A DNA stretch of 64,000 nucleotides, from the NCBI GenBank assembly GCA_958496175.1, contig OY292275.1, positions 53,087,701-53,151,700 of the forward strand, read 5' to 3'. The DNA is from Sisyra terminalis (lineage: Eukaryota; Arthropoda; Insecta; Neuroptera; Sisyridae). Of this stretch, positions 10,851 to 22,510 are shown one piece after another. Below the pieces are notes generated by a model. It had not been told where the DNA came from. It did no database searches and was given only the letters and a program-made list of their open reading frames with translations. The translations under genes were made by a program, and so were the position numbers. Numbering within the stretch: position 1 is the first letter of the stretch; each line of letters starts with the position of its first letter.

Positions 10851-11680
10851 GCTTCCATACCATACAGTATAGTGATATTAAGGATAAAATATGTAATATT
10901 TTACCATTTGTAACTTGATTTTGTCGTTGAGGCATCTACTAGAAGTTAGACATCGAGTCGACAAAATATCAAGTCTTGTTTAAGCTAGTCCACTAGGCTT
11001 TTTCGTCATTTAATAGAAAAATGGCAATATTGTGGATTTTATCTTCATCAAGTTTAAATTTTTAGTCAACCAAAAAGAGTCTACTATTTCAAAAAGGTAT
11101 GGTTTCTTGTAAAACTCCAACATACAAATCATTTTTTTTTTAATTGAATATTGTCTCCATTTTTCTTTTTTTTCTTTGGAAATCGAGAAATTCGTTAGGT
11201 GATTTAGTTATTCTAAAATAAAAGGACCCTTTAAAACAATTAGTGCTTGATAATTAATGTACAGAACCTAAAGTTGTACATCACCCAATCAAAGAAGTTT
11301 TGCTTCCCAATTTCAATAAAGCCCAATCAGCGAATTGTTTTACTCACATATCTGCAATATGAAAAATGTAGTCATTTACGTAATGCAACTATTTTGTTCA
11401 TTCATTTCGCATGAAACTTTACATGACAAAATTCATTGAGGTACTACGTATTTTTATTTTACTATATTATATTTATTTATTACGTATTTTACTTATTATT
11501 ATACAAGGTACCTATTATTATTACTTAATTACGTATTATTATATTTATATTAATTAAAATTTGATATATTCCATAAAAACCCTTACTTACTTAGCTTGTT
11601 TTTAGCTAGTGAATATTGTTTTTAAAACAGGTTTAAATACGTTATTTCTCCATTCGCTTACATGTATTAAATATGTAGCA
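10851..11680. other. Spacer downstream of the FAR gene
   Basis: AT-rich, no gene recognised. The region 11460-11560 is built of tattattatttac-like low-complexity sequence. Confidence 0.4.
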
Positions 11681-14600
11681 TTAAACATGTACAACGTAAA
11701 ATAAAAAATCCCGATAATGGAAAATATTTTCAATAATCGATCGGCCACAAAATAACTGAAATAACATAAACCTTATGATTAACATGTCCCTTATGAAAGT
11801 AATGAAATAGAAATACCACATGTGTATTTTTCTTGCTCTTGGTATCGTCGATAAATCCTCTTTCAGGCAATATTGCCTTGTTCCTAATATACTATTTAGT
11901 AAGTATTGATTGACTTTAAATTTCGCATTCGTCATATAAAAAGTATTCAAATCTTTTTCATTTAATTCATAGGTAAGTCCGACAAATTGTTTATTTTTAA
12001 ATATCCATTCTCTCATCGTGAAATATTGCAAAACTTCCAATCCAACGGTGACACGATTGTAAATACGAAGCATACTAAAAAATATTTCTTTAAATATAAA
12101 ATTACAATCGTATTATAAGACTTACAATCTTGGTTGCAAAAATATCAACATTAGGAAGTCAATTATATATGCTGGCAACGTATGGCAAAGAAAATGTAAA
12201 ATATTGTGTGTTAATCGATTTGTACGAATATCTCCATCTGGATACCAAATAATGGGCCAATCGAATGGATATTTTCTTGATATTGCTTTTCCTTTTTCCA
12301 AAATCTCGGACCAGCTTATTTTTAAAATATCTGAAGTCGTCATATTGAAAACGGGAACTTTTTTGAAACTATTTTGAAAATGGTATTATGTTAATTGAAT
12401 TTTGATTTTCTATATACAATGAACAAAAACGATTATGAACCATTCATTCTTGTTTATTTCACATTTTATTTTACTATAAATCTGTCATCTTAAAATAACT
12501 TTTCGAAAACTATATGAAAGTTTAGTTGGTGATTTTACCTAAAATTACTAAAACATATCGCAAATTTCAAACATTTTAGAAATAAACTCTAGGTAATTGT
12601 TCATAACTGTTCGTTTTATAAAATATAGATATTCAATATGAAAATTATACCTTCTTGTGGCACGGTACCATGCTGCTGTAACCATACCATTTATAGCGAC
12701 ATCAACGGGAACAACTTCTGCGTGATAATTTGGCTCCACTAACATTGTTCGTATGACTCCTTTTCCTGCAGCTGCTAAAATACCGACAGGTCCATTCAAC
12801 GAATCTACCCATCCTGGTAACGGTTCAGCCAAACTCGGAATCACTAAAAAATTACAATTCCTTAATTCTTGTAATTCGCACTAAAATTGTACTAGAAATA
12901 CCGATTGAAGGTCGAAGAATAACAACAGGAAGTTTGTCTTCAAATGTTTCTACAATCGTCTCTGCCAAACACTTTGTGTAAGTATAACAATTTGGATGCA
13001 ATCCTAGTATACTATAAAATTGAAAAAAAATAATGAAGAAATAAATTTTATTACTTTAATTAAGTATCTTACGATGGTGTTATTTTCAAAATCGCTTTGT
13101 CATCTAAAACATTAAGTAAGTGGGCAATTTCTTCAGGATCATTTGGCGGTTTGTAGGTAATTTCCTCTAACTCTTTAACATCTGGATGACAAAAGGCTGT
13201 TGATAAATGTACAACTACCTAAAACAAGAATGCAAACCAATTCGCCAATTAAATTGATGAATATTTTTTCTTTTAATTTGAAGGTTTTCAAGTTTTTTGT
13301 TCACAATAGTAAAAAAATACAACTCTACGATAGATTAAATTTGTTTCTTTTCTCTATTAGTTAAAAATCATCGAACTTGCTTTTACTTTTGCTTATTCTT
13401 ATCTCTTTCTGGAAGAAGTTTTTATTTTATTTTTTATGATAAAAAATTCAATCTTTTTTCCTTTTTCTGCTAATGTTATAGTACCGATAATAATTCTTTG
13501 TAAAAAATATAGTTAACAATTTGCTAGAATTTTTAATTTATTTTTAATTTTTTTTTCGTTAGCAATAAATTTTAATTCAGCTAAGATTTTTTTACGTATT
13601 TTTTTAGATTACATATTCACAGTTTCTTAAACTCAAATGTGAGATATATTAGTTTTGCTTAGAGGGATATTTTAATGATACCTATTCCATTTTTCTAAAA
13701 TTCTCAAAAATTTAAATAAAATATATAAACTTATCTTTCAACTTTCAAATTCAATTTTTATTTTGAAATGTAATGTTGTATGCTTAAACCAAAATCAAAT
13801 ATAACTTACAACTAACAATAAAAAGCATTTAATTTTTTGGATTTTCTTGAAAAAATTATTTTCAAAAATGTTTTGATCCACTTTTTAAGCACTTTTAATT
13901 GATACTCTTAATGCTATAAAATACTATCACTTAAGGCTAAACAAAGTTAAAGAAACCGTAATATAAACAAAAGCGTAACGTGCGTTTTCACTGTTCGGAC
14001 CCGACCGAAAATTCGCCACCTTCTCTTTTAATCAACAGTTAAGAAAATTAGTAAAAAGTAAAATACTTTTAAATTCTTCAACTATTCAAAAATGTACTAT
14101 TCATGACATTCTTGAAGCAAATTTTTTAGGAGATTATCAAAGTCAATATGTCGCCCCATTTTCATGCTACCTAGAGTCAGGCCCCCCTATTACCCACCGC
14201 GCTACGCTACTAAATCTAAACCAATTTTCTTAATTTTTTTGGTGTAGGGATCCAATAATATTCTAGGTATGAGGCCCATTTCTACAATATATGGTTACTT
14301 ATTGGTTAAGGGTTACAAGGAAAATCGATGTCTCATAATGTTTCGTTACCACTTAACCATCAAGTTAATCTAGGAATATTTAACCTATCCTTGGGGTATG
14401 GGCTAACTGGCGGTTTAGTGTAATATAACTCATTAATTTATAGACAAAGATTTATTGATTAGACTAATATAAAGATGGGAAGTAGTAATTAAAAAAGAGT
14501 GCTTTTATATTTTAGATACTTAAAGGTTTTGATGGGCTAACAGGAAGACAATTATACAGTCGAAGAATAAATTCTTTTGAGGAATACAAAAAACATTAAT

Positions 14601-16472
14601 TTTTCTGTAGATTTAAATTCATGCTAAGAACTGTTGAAAAGATTTAAAAAAAAAAATAATTATACTATTTCAAATCCTACAAATCGGGAGTGCGACATGG
14701 TATTTTTGAGAGTGCAGAAGAAGCCCTTAACAATATAAATTAATACATTTTTGATAATAAATTTCAATAAATACGACAAAAAATGTATTTTTCTATACTA
14801 AAAATTTTTCGAAACACATATTTCAATGGGGTGCATAGACCTATTTACTGTAATAGCTCTGTTTGGGTTAGCACTCCATAGTTTACGAAGCTCTTATTCT
14901 TACAAATATTTTAATTGCAATGACTAATTTAATGTGTCAACTTTAATGAAATTCGATACCGAAAAAAAATTGAACTACAAAAATGATCCAGATTTATCCT
15001 TTGACAATAAAAAGACAGAGGAAAATTTCAATAGTAAAAATATCAAATCAAAACAATTTAATGTTTATAAGAACAAATATAAGAAAATAAGAATTGTTTC
15101 TTATTCATTCAAACTTCGATTGAGTACAAATTAGACGGGTTGTGTTTACAATATACTTTTAATAAATTTAAAGTCACATTTTTTATTTTCTTTTTAATTA
15201 AGCCAAAGGTTTATTAAATCAAACACCCCGGAGGTTTAAGTAGAATATTAATTGCAGTAGAAGAAATTGAAATGGTTTACTATATTGAACGTAATGGCGT
15301 AGCATTCGTTTTCACCGTACGGAGCCGACCGAAAATTTGCCGCCTCCTATTTTTATTATTAGTCAAGAAAATTGGTTAAACGTTAAATATCTTTTAATTC
15401 TTTCATTCATAAAAAAAGTTCCTTTCGTGTTTTTCTCAAAGCAAAATCTTTTATGGTATTATCAAAGCCAATATGCCGCCCTATTTTCTTGTGCCGCGGG
15501 GGGCCGTGCCCCCCTCGGTACCCACTACGTTACGCTACTGATTTGATGCCAGTCACCAAATTACCAAATTTAAACTATGTTATTGTATATTGAACTATAT
15601 ATCACATATTTACTATAAATATGAACTATACTATCGACATATTGAAATGAAGAATATCAGCTTTATATAAGTATTTGAAAATCACGAAAATAAGTAAAAA
15701 GAAAAAAAATTTATAAATAATAATTTGAACCACAAAAAATTATGGACCGTGACGTTATGCTCTCTAATTATTGTCGTTAAATTTTAAGTGATTAAAAATA
15801 TTTTTGCATAATTTTCCTCAACAAAAGAAGTGGAGTTTTCTTGACTTCCTTGTTACTGTGTATAATTGAAGTCAAAATTTTGTGGTTTGAAATTATATTA
15901 CTTAGTAAAATATCTAATAGTTAGTACTCACCTCAACTTTGGGAAGTTTAGTACAAAGTTCCATCACCAATTTGGTACCCAATGTGTTTGCAACAAACGC
16001 ATCTCTTAATTCGGCTTCTAAACGAAGAGATGCTGCATTATGAAACACAACCGAAACATCTTTTAATTGTTCTACAACTCGGTCATCAATTCCTAAATTA
16101 GGTTGACAAATATCGGCTTCTATTGGAATTAGCTTTTGAAACACGTCGGGATTGGTTTCATTTAGATTTTTAAAAACCTAAAAATTCAATGCGTTTTTAA
16201 TGTATTTTTAATTTCTTTTCGTCACTTATGCAACAACGATAAAGTAATTAGTAAATACACATTGTTATATCTACCGGCAATTCTTTCATTTTTTCGATAC
16301 GATCTTTCGGACTTAAGCCTCGTTTGGATCGAATGAATATGAAAATTTTGTCTAATTTTGGAACAGATCGGAGAAGTTTTTCCAAAAGGACTTTTCCCAT
16401 AAAACCGGTGCCTCCAGTGATGAGAATTTGTCGTCCTGAATACCAGTCAGGAACCGATTGTAGTTGTGACAT
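11681..16472 (-). CDS. Fatty acyl-CoA reductase (FAR), seven coding exons
   Basis: Reduces long-chain acyl-CoA to fatty alcohol with NADPH, for wax, cuticular lipid or pheromone synthesis; usually on ER or peroxisomal membranes. Exons read on the minus strand: 16472-16275, 16177-15932, 13218-13073, 13011-12902, 12843-12651, 12368-12126, 12074-11681, totalling 1530 nt and 509 residues, the normal FAR length. All junctions are GT...AG and keep the frame. The Rossmann motif TGGTGFMG is at residues 19-26, the active-site YTYTK (Y206, K210) is in exon 4, and substrate-domain text (RPSIVIPSLAEPLPGWVDS) continues in exon 5. The C-terminal FAR_C domain (RVTVGLEVLQYFTMREW) is in exon 7, with hydrophobic membrane segments in exons 6 and 7. 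Intron 2 (2.7 kb) holds two copies of a dispersed repeat. All catalytic motifs are present, so the gene looks functional. FARs are a large insect family; the exact orthologue is not assignable. Confidence 0.94.
13971..14212. repeat. Dispersed repeat, copy 1 (gcgtaacg ... cgctacgctact)
   Basis: About 240 bp inside FAR intron 2. It shares with 15294-15540 the blocks gttttcactgttcggaccc/gaccgaaaattcgcc, aattagtaaaaagtaaaat, gagattatcaaagtcaatat, gccccattttc and a C-rich tail. The ends (gcgtaacg and gctacgctact) are inverted complements, suggesting a small non-autonomous DNA transposon of the CAGT(G/A)GCGTA type. Confidence 0.75.
15294..15540. repeat. Dispersed repeat, copy 2
   Basis: Second copy in the same intron and orientation, 1.3 kb from the first. 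It begins atggcgtagcattcgttttc and ends cgttacgctactg. The C/G-rich segment gccgcggggggccgtgcccc near the right end stands out from the AT-rich surroundings and resembles the ends of the hAT copy at 19101-19770. Confidence 0.75.
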
Positions 16473-19092
16473 TTTTTCTCTGTAATTTCAATATTTATTT
16501 GTACAGAAATTGCAAGAATAATTCATTGAAATTCCAATTATTTTAATTAACTGTGCTTACCTTCAAAAATTTGTTGAATATAAACAAAAATAAACCAATG
16601 TTCTAATGATGTAATTTTTGATGAACGGACTCTAATTCAATAATTACGTTATTTGAAATTTGAAGGCAACAATTTTAAAGACACAAAATTTAAGAGGCAC
16701 CAATTGTATCACGACAGAAACTGCCGGTTGCATTAATTCGCTGTGAAATTTTATAAAAATTGTTAATCCCCACCAAGCGATATGAAGAATAGTTTTATAA
16801 GGATACCCTTGAAAATTCACTCTTTGTTAGATTTATATTTCGTTTAGGAAACTTCCTTTTCAATAAGAACTTTTAAACAATAAAACCGCAAAAAATATTT
16901 TTACCTGTAATTGAATAAATTTGATTATTGGTCATCTGGATTCATAATGTTCATTTCTTAAGTGAATTTTTTTATTACCAACAAAAATCAAAGTTGTTAA
17001 AGCTATTGAAGATATTAGAAATAGGAATATTTTAATACATAGCTAATCTACTTTTAGAAAGTAAACCTAAATATCTAAAGCTTTGCGCACAAAATATTCA
17101 AAAAATATCCCATAATCGTTCAAAACTAAATTAAATACTTAAAAGCGAAAGAAAAGCATTGGTTAGATTTTCTCTTAATCTGCAGTTTTAATAATTATTT
17201 GTACAAATTATGATGATAGACTAGTACTCCTGTTTATAACCGTTCATAACTAACAATCACCTACCGGTTAAGTTCATAATTTAATTATTATGAAGATTTG
17301 AACAATATATTCAAAGAATATCAGCAACTATACAACCACACAAATATCCTTCATCATTTTATAAGGATATTAATGTTATTAATTGATTTTTGTTCTAAAT
17401 TAAAAAAAAATCAAGCATAGGTACCATATGTGATTAAGAACTACGCAATTTAAGTAAAACTATTTAAATTCAAATAATCTGTTTAAAGTTATACTCAACC
17501 AAAATTAATTAAACCGTATAGCCAATTTATAAAAATGACGCAAATATTTACAAATCAAAGAATTTTTATTAAAGATACTAAATTTAATTGGAAATTTCAT
17601 AGTAAAACATGTTTGTTTTTCGAAAGAAAAAAAATAGAAGTTTTTAAAGAAAAATTTTCCAAGTTAACAAAAAATAAAGAAATAAAATTTTAATACTATG
17701 AACTATGACCATTTAGAGATTAATGAATTTGATTTTTAGCCCCCTAAAGTTTAAAACAATATTAAAAAATCCCATTTAATTCTTATTTTTTGTTCTGTTT
17801 TCGGTTTCGTTTTTCACGTGGTTAACTCTTTTAACACTCTTTTTTATTAAGTTAAGGATTTCATTCTGCCCTGGGCCTGATTTAGAGGAAGGCAGTAGCC
17901 CCGGTTGTCCTCCAGAAAAAAAGGCCCCCGCAATAGAGACTCTGAGGCCCCTGGATAAAATAATTTTACGACTATCTCACATTTAATGTATAAACAATTG
18001 TTTTGTCTTTTCTTACAAATCTTACAGTTACAAAATGATCTAACTTCCAAGTATGTATTTCCCCAAATGTTCAAGATATATAGATACTTCATCTGCATTA
18101 TATAAATGCAGTACTGAATGTAAAAGTAATTTAAAAATCATTAAATATTTCCAGATTTTTATTTTTACTCTTTTTAATGTGAATTAAAATTCACTTTTTT
18201 ATGACTTAAATTACTTTCCTGGAATCTAAATTACACCTGGCATTTTCATCTACCAATAAATTATATACAATGCTAACGTCAATTGAAATTCACTTAATAA
18301 ATTTTTTTTAAGTTTAGCCATGCCACGACCTTATATATTACGTAAAATATTTAATGATTGTTACTTAAAAATATTAATTTTTAATTTTTTTCCGTTTGCC
18401 TTCTAAAGACTAACTATTTTTACGTTTTTTAAACCACAAAAAATACCATAACTAAATTATCAAGAAGTAAAATATGTAAAGGAAATTCTACATATTAAAT
18501 TCATATTTCAAACGGCAATCAATTAATTATTAATTTATATATGTCTTGACAGTATATGTAACGTTCTTACAAAAATTTTTTGTCATATTAACTTTTAAAC
18601 ATTTGATATTTGTAATTGTCTGATTCAAGTTACAAAATTCAAAGAATTTCTTTATTTCAATATGTTTGTCTATGTTTTTTATAAGTAGATACCTTTTAAC
18701 AAGAACCTTTTGCGTTTTGTTGGTACATAGTTAATGTATATTGATTCAATGAACTCAAAATGTTCAAATAAATCTTCCAACACCAAATACGCAAAAGGAA
18801 AGTTCTGAAAGTTAATTAGTAATGCAGAGGAAACTCCATAAAACACTTCTACACCTGAAAAGGAAGGAAATCAGGATGCTGGTGGTTCTACTACAATTTA
18901 AGGAATCTTCACTTAATGAGGATAACTACTCAATTGTATGTAGAAAATGTGGTAAGTTAGGAAAACTACCCCTCGAAGTCGCCTTAGCTTTCCAGAACCA
19001 CCTGGACATGAACTGAGGAACATTCGTAGGGACCTAATTGGATGCCTGCATGTATTTAACCAAAAAACTGTTCTAACTAACGACAAAGGAGT
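16473..19092. other. FAR upstream region and gene-free spacer
   Basis: The base run attacag just before the FAR ATG on the minus strand suggests a 5' UTR intron acceptor, so the FAR promoter probably lies further up. The rest is AT-rich and without a recognised gene. A G/C-rich island at 17865-17960 (ggcccccgcaatagagac, aggcccctggataaaa) resembles the ends of hAT-like elements. A 64-codon frame at 18822-19016 is not recognisable. Confidence 0.4.
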
Positions 19093-19100
19093 ACAGTAGT

Positions 19101-19770
19101 CAGTGGCGTAGCTAGGTAAACAAGGGCCCTGGGGCAAATTAAAAAATGGGTCCCCACTGCTATGTAAACTGATTAGGTTTTATCAAATAAAAATATGAAA
19201 TATACAAATACTTTAAAAATGCTAAGCTACTTAAGCTCTTTTTTGTACATTGCAGGGCAAGTAATAAAAATATTAAACAGTAACAACATAAATTACAATT
19301 AATACTTGGTGTAGGAAATAGAGAAGATTCAAGGGTTTATTATATAAAGCTCGGAACTACCAACTGACTAAATAACAATTATATTTACAATTTTTTTCTA
19401 CCTTTAGTTTTCGCAAAAGTATCAATGACTTCGTTTAAATCCAGGCTTGATACGGTTTTGTTTTCAATCGCTATAAATATCGGAGTTGAGTTTGGCCCAT
19501 ATTATTTCTTTAACAATTTTTTATTATTTTTAATTTGCTAAATGACCTTTCAGCTGCTGCAGAAGTGACAGGAATTGTAAAGAATAATAACATTGCTGTA
19601 AATACTTCCGTTAGGTCGTATTCTAGCACTCCATATTTGCTCATTATTTCCTTACATAATTGGTGAACTTCCAACTGAAATTCCAAAAGTTCAGTTCGAT
19701 CGAGATTTCTGGTAAGGATTCGAGGGCACCCTGAGCTTGAGGGCCCTGGGGCACTGCCCCGCCTAGCCAG
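19101..19770 (-). mobile_element. Degenerate hAT transposon, 670 bp, 8-bp target duplication
   Basis: Flanked by perfect 8-bp direct repeats acagtagt (19093-19100 and 19771-19778), the duplication length of hAT elements. The left end CAGTGGCGTAGCTAGG and the right end (cctagccag, inverted) form an imperfect terminal repeat with a shared subterminal gggccctggggc. On the minus strand, 19700-19512 encodes a hAT transposase C-terminus with the dimerisation motif VTSAAAERSFSKLKIIKN, ended by a stop; after a frameshift the usual downstream text continues (IAIENKTVSSLDLNEV). It is an internally deleted, dead copy. Confidence 0.88.
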
Positions 19771-19778
19771 ACAGTAGT

Positions 19779-21254
19779 CCTTCTAGGGCGTAACACACAG
19801 GAACTGACAAGAGGCTTCCAGAAATCAAAAAAAAAATGATATCGACTCAAAAATAATATTTCAAATTTCAGATTCCGAATCTTGGGTCTGGTAAGCATAT
19901 CTCCGTAACATCCCTAAAATAAACTAATTTGGGAACTTCTTCTAATTCTGTCTAAATACAAGCCGGCAAGATAAAGGCTAATCTACGGGAATTGGAAACC
20001 CTTCGTTTATTGTATAAATTGTTTATTGTAAGCTCAAAAAAAAATATCCTGCCATTTATTCCGTAAAAAGGTTAAATAAAGGTTACAAATTTATGCGGAA
20101 AATATTACGATTACTTCCATTAATATTTACTACTCATTCACTGCGTTCGTCATAAATAATATGACAAAAGAATTTGGGATTTGTGCGCAAAAAATTTTTT
20201 TTTTCTTTCATAAACACGAAAAAAGCTGGAATTTTAATATCGGCACTATATTACTGAACCATCAAGGGTAATCAACTTTCGATGTTTGGATGGCACTACC
20301 TGTGAAATTTATTTAGGGTTCAAATATGAACAGAACAATAACATTTTTAGTGGAAATCACACCAAATTTTCCTTGAATCCATCTGCAAAAATGGAGGCCC
20401 AACAAAATTTATGTAAATTGGGTTATTCCAAGCCGTAACAAAAAAAAAAAAAGAAGAGAATTCAAAATAATATTATTATCTTATCCTTAACGAATTCAAA
20501 ACTGGTTTTTGAAGTTCAATGAAGAATATTGTTTTCTTTCAAATTCAAGTTTAATCATTGTAACTCATTTATAATTAATTCAAATTCAAACGATAAATGT
20601 TTCCTCGTTTTACATTTATTTAGAATAATTTAAATTAACTCTATTCGTTTTTAAACGACATACTAATAACACTGTTTAAATGCATTGAGAAAATATTCCT
20701 ATAACAATCACAAAACTACGATTTTTAAAACTGCCTCAACCTTTTAATATTTTTTTTAGTGACGAGATTTAGAAGAGTAAGAGCATAATAAAATCGAAAC
20801 CGGTTTATTTATAATAAGGTTGTAAATCATCAATTTAAATATTCGTAGTAGTGTTTGGAAAATACTAGCGACAATCCAATAAGGTGTTTGTATACAAGAA
20901 TTATTAATTTTGCAGATCAAAAAAATAAACATGCAAAAAAATTATTCCTTTTTAATATACCTGTCATATTTATATTGAAAACATCTTATGGAAAGTATGC
21001 AGCCAGAAGTTTGAATCCTCCTAAAACCATATTTAGGTAGAGGCAAGTTGGATAATTGGGTAGTGCTTGTTATTTTGTTATGAATCGCCCATTTGGAAGA
21101 AATCGGGTAATTGGGAATGTTCTTACTGTATATTAATAAAGGTTTATTTATAATTGCTTTATAAATAACTGTAATGATCTGTTTTGTCAACTGATATTCC
21201 AAAATTTCCACCCTTGAGAACCAACCACTGATTTAGTCTAGCTTTTTACAAGCG
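19779..21254. other. Gene-free AT-rich spacer
   Basis: No gene, RNA or named repeat recognised. Two short frames near 20855-21211 on opposite strands overlap each other and have no similarity I know. Confidence 0.4.
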
Positions 21255-22510
21255 ATAATTTACCGTTGTCTAGTTAGCACCCGATTTTAATAAATTAAAA
21301 TTTTAAATATATTTTTAGATTGACTTTTGGTTGTACTTGATTGCACCGAAAAAAAGTTATTCAGTTTTTAAAAATCGATTGTCCCCCATTTTAGATTTTT
21401 CAAAAGTTTTAATGGCTATTTAACGGCAATTAGACTAATTATTTCATTATTAACTTTGAAAAACGGTCGTAAAATTTATTCTATTGAGGTACAAACGAAT
21501 TTTTATGCGGATTCTTCCGGGTGCTGATCTCTAGTTGCTGGTACCGGTTGAATTTTCGGAAAGAAAACAAAGTTTTCCGACAATTACAGATTTTCCTTGG
21601 GGGATTTTTCAAATTCAACAATGGTACAACCGAGATACTGTGTTGCTGAGGATTGCACCGAAAAAAATTTCCTTCTAAATCAATCTCAACGGTAATTATG
21701 ACGGTTTTTATATTTGTAATTAGACTCTAATTACTTCATTGCAGTTTCTACAATGAAATAATGCGAGTTTAATTACTCATATAAAAATTATCATAATTAT
21801 CGTTGGGATTGAGTTAGAAGGATTTTTTTTCGGTATAATCCTCAGCACCACAGTATCTTGATAGTACTATTGTTGGATATGGAAAATCTTCCAAGTAAAA
21901 TCTGTAATTATCAGAAAACTGCATTTTCTTTCCGGTTGAGTTACAATCAAAAATTCAACTGGTACCATTAACTAAAGACCAGTACCCGGAAGAATCCGTA
22001 AAAAAATCGTTTGTACCTCAACAGAATCAAAGTTATGGACGTTTTTCAAATTTAACAATGAAGTAATTCAAGTCTGACTACATTTACAAAAACTGTTATA
22101 ATTATTGTTCGGATTGGGTTAGAACGAAAAAAATTTCGATACATTCCTCTATAGACCAACGCCCAAATTGCACTGTAATATAATTTGTTTGTACTTTAGT
22201 TGAAAAAAAATAACAGGCGTTATAAAATTCAACAATGTATTAAGTGTCCTTACAAAATCACCCATAACTTTTGTTGAGTTAAAGTTAAAATCAAAATTTT
22301 TTCTACATGTCAACGTCCATATACAACCGTTAAATTTTTTTTGAAAAATCCAATAATGGAGGGCTATTGATTTTTAAAAATTGCATAACTTTTTTTTGGT
22401 TGAAGTACAAACGAAATTTTTTTCGGTACAATCCAAGTACTTACAAATGTCAATTTAACATTTTAACTTGCTTAAGTCGGGTGTTGGCTTAATAGTGGTT
22501 GATAATTTGT
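21255..22510. mobile_element. Nested palindromic (fold-back) element cluster
   Basis: A palindrome centred near 21745 has arms of more than 300 bp. For example, attgaggtacaaacgaat near 21483 faces cgtttgtacctcaacag near 22007, and gattcttccgggtgctg faces ccagtacccggaagaatc. Farther out, outer arms pair 21262-21410 with 22330-22498. Ends of the form ccgttgtctagttagcaccc are found at about 21262 and, in the same direction, at 22147 (cctctatagaccaacgccc), and inverted at 22476-22498 (gtcgggtgttggcttaatag). The segment 22147-22498 is itself a smaller palindrome. There is no coding capacity. It reads as one fold-back MITE family inserted next to or within itself. Confidence 0.75.

Noticed and set aside
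18822..19016. 64-codon frame with a CRKCGKLG motif, considered as a zinc-finger remnant
   Set aside because: One CxxC pair is not enough, and the surrounding sequence has stops in all frames.
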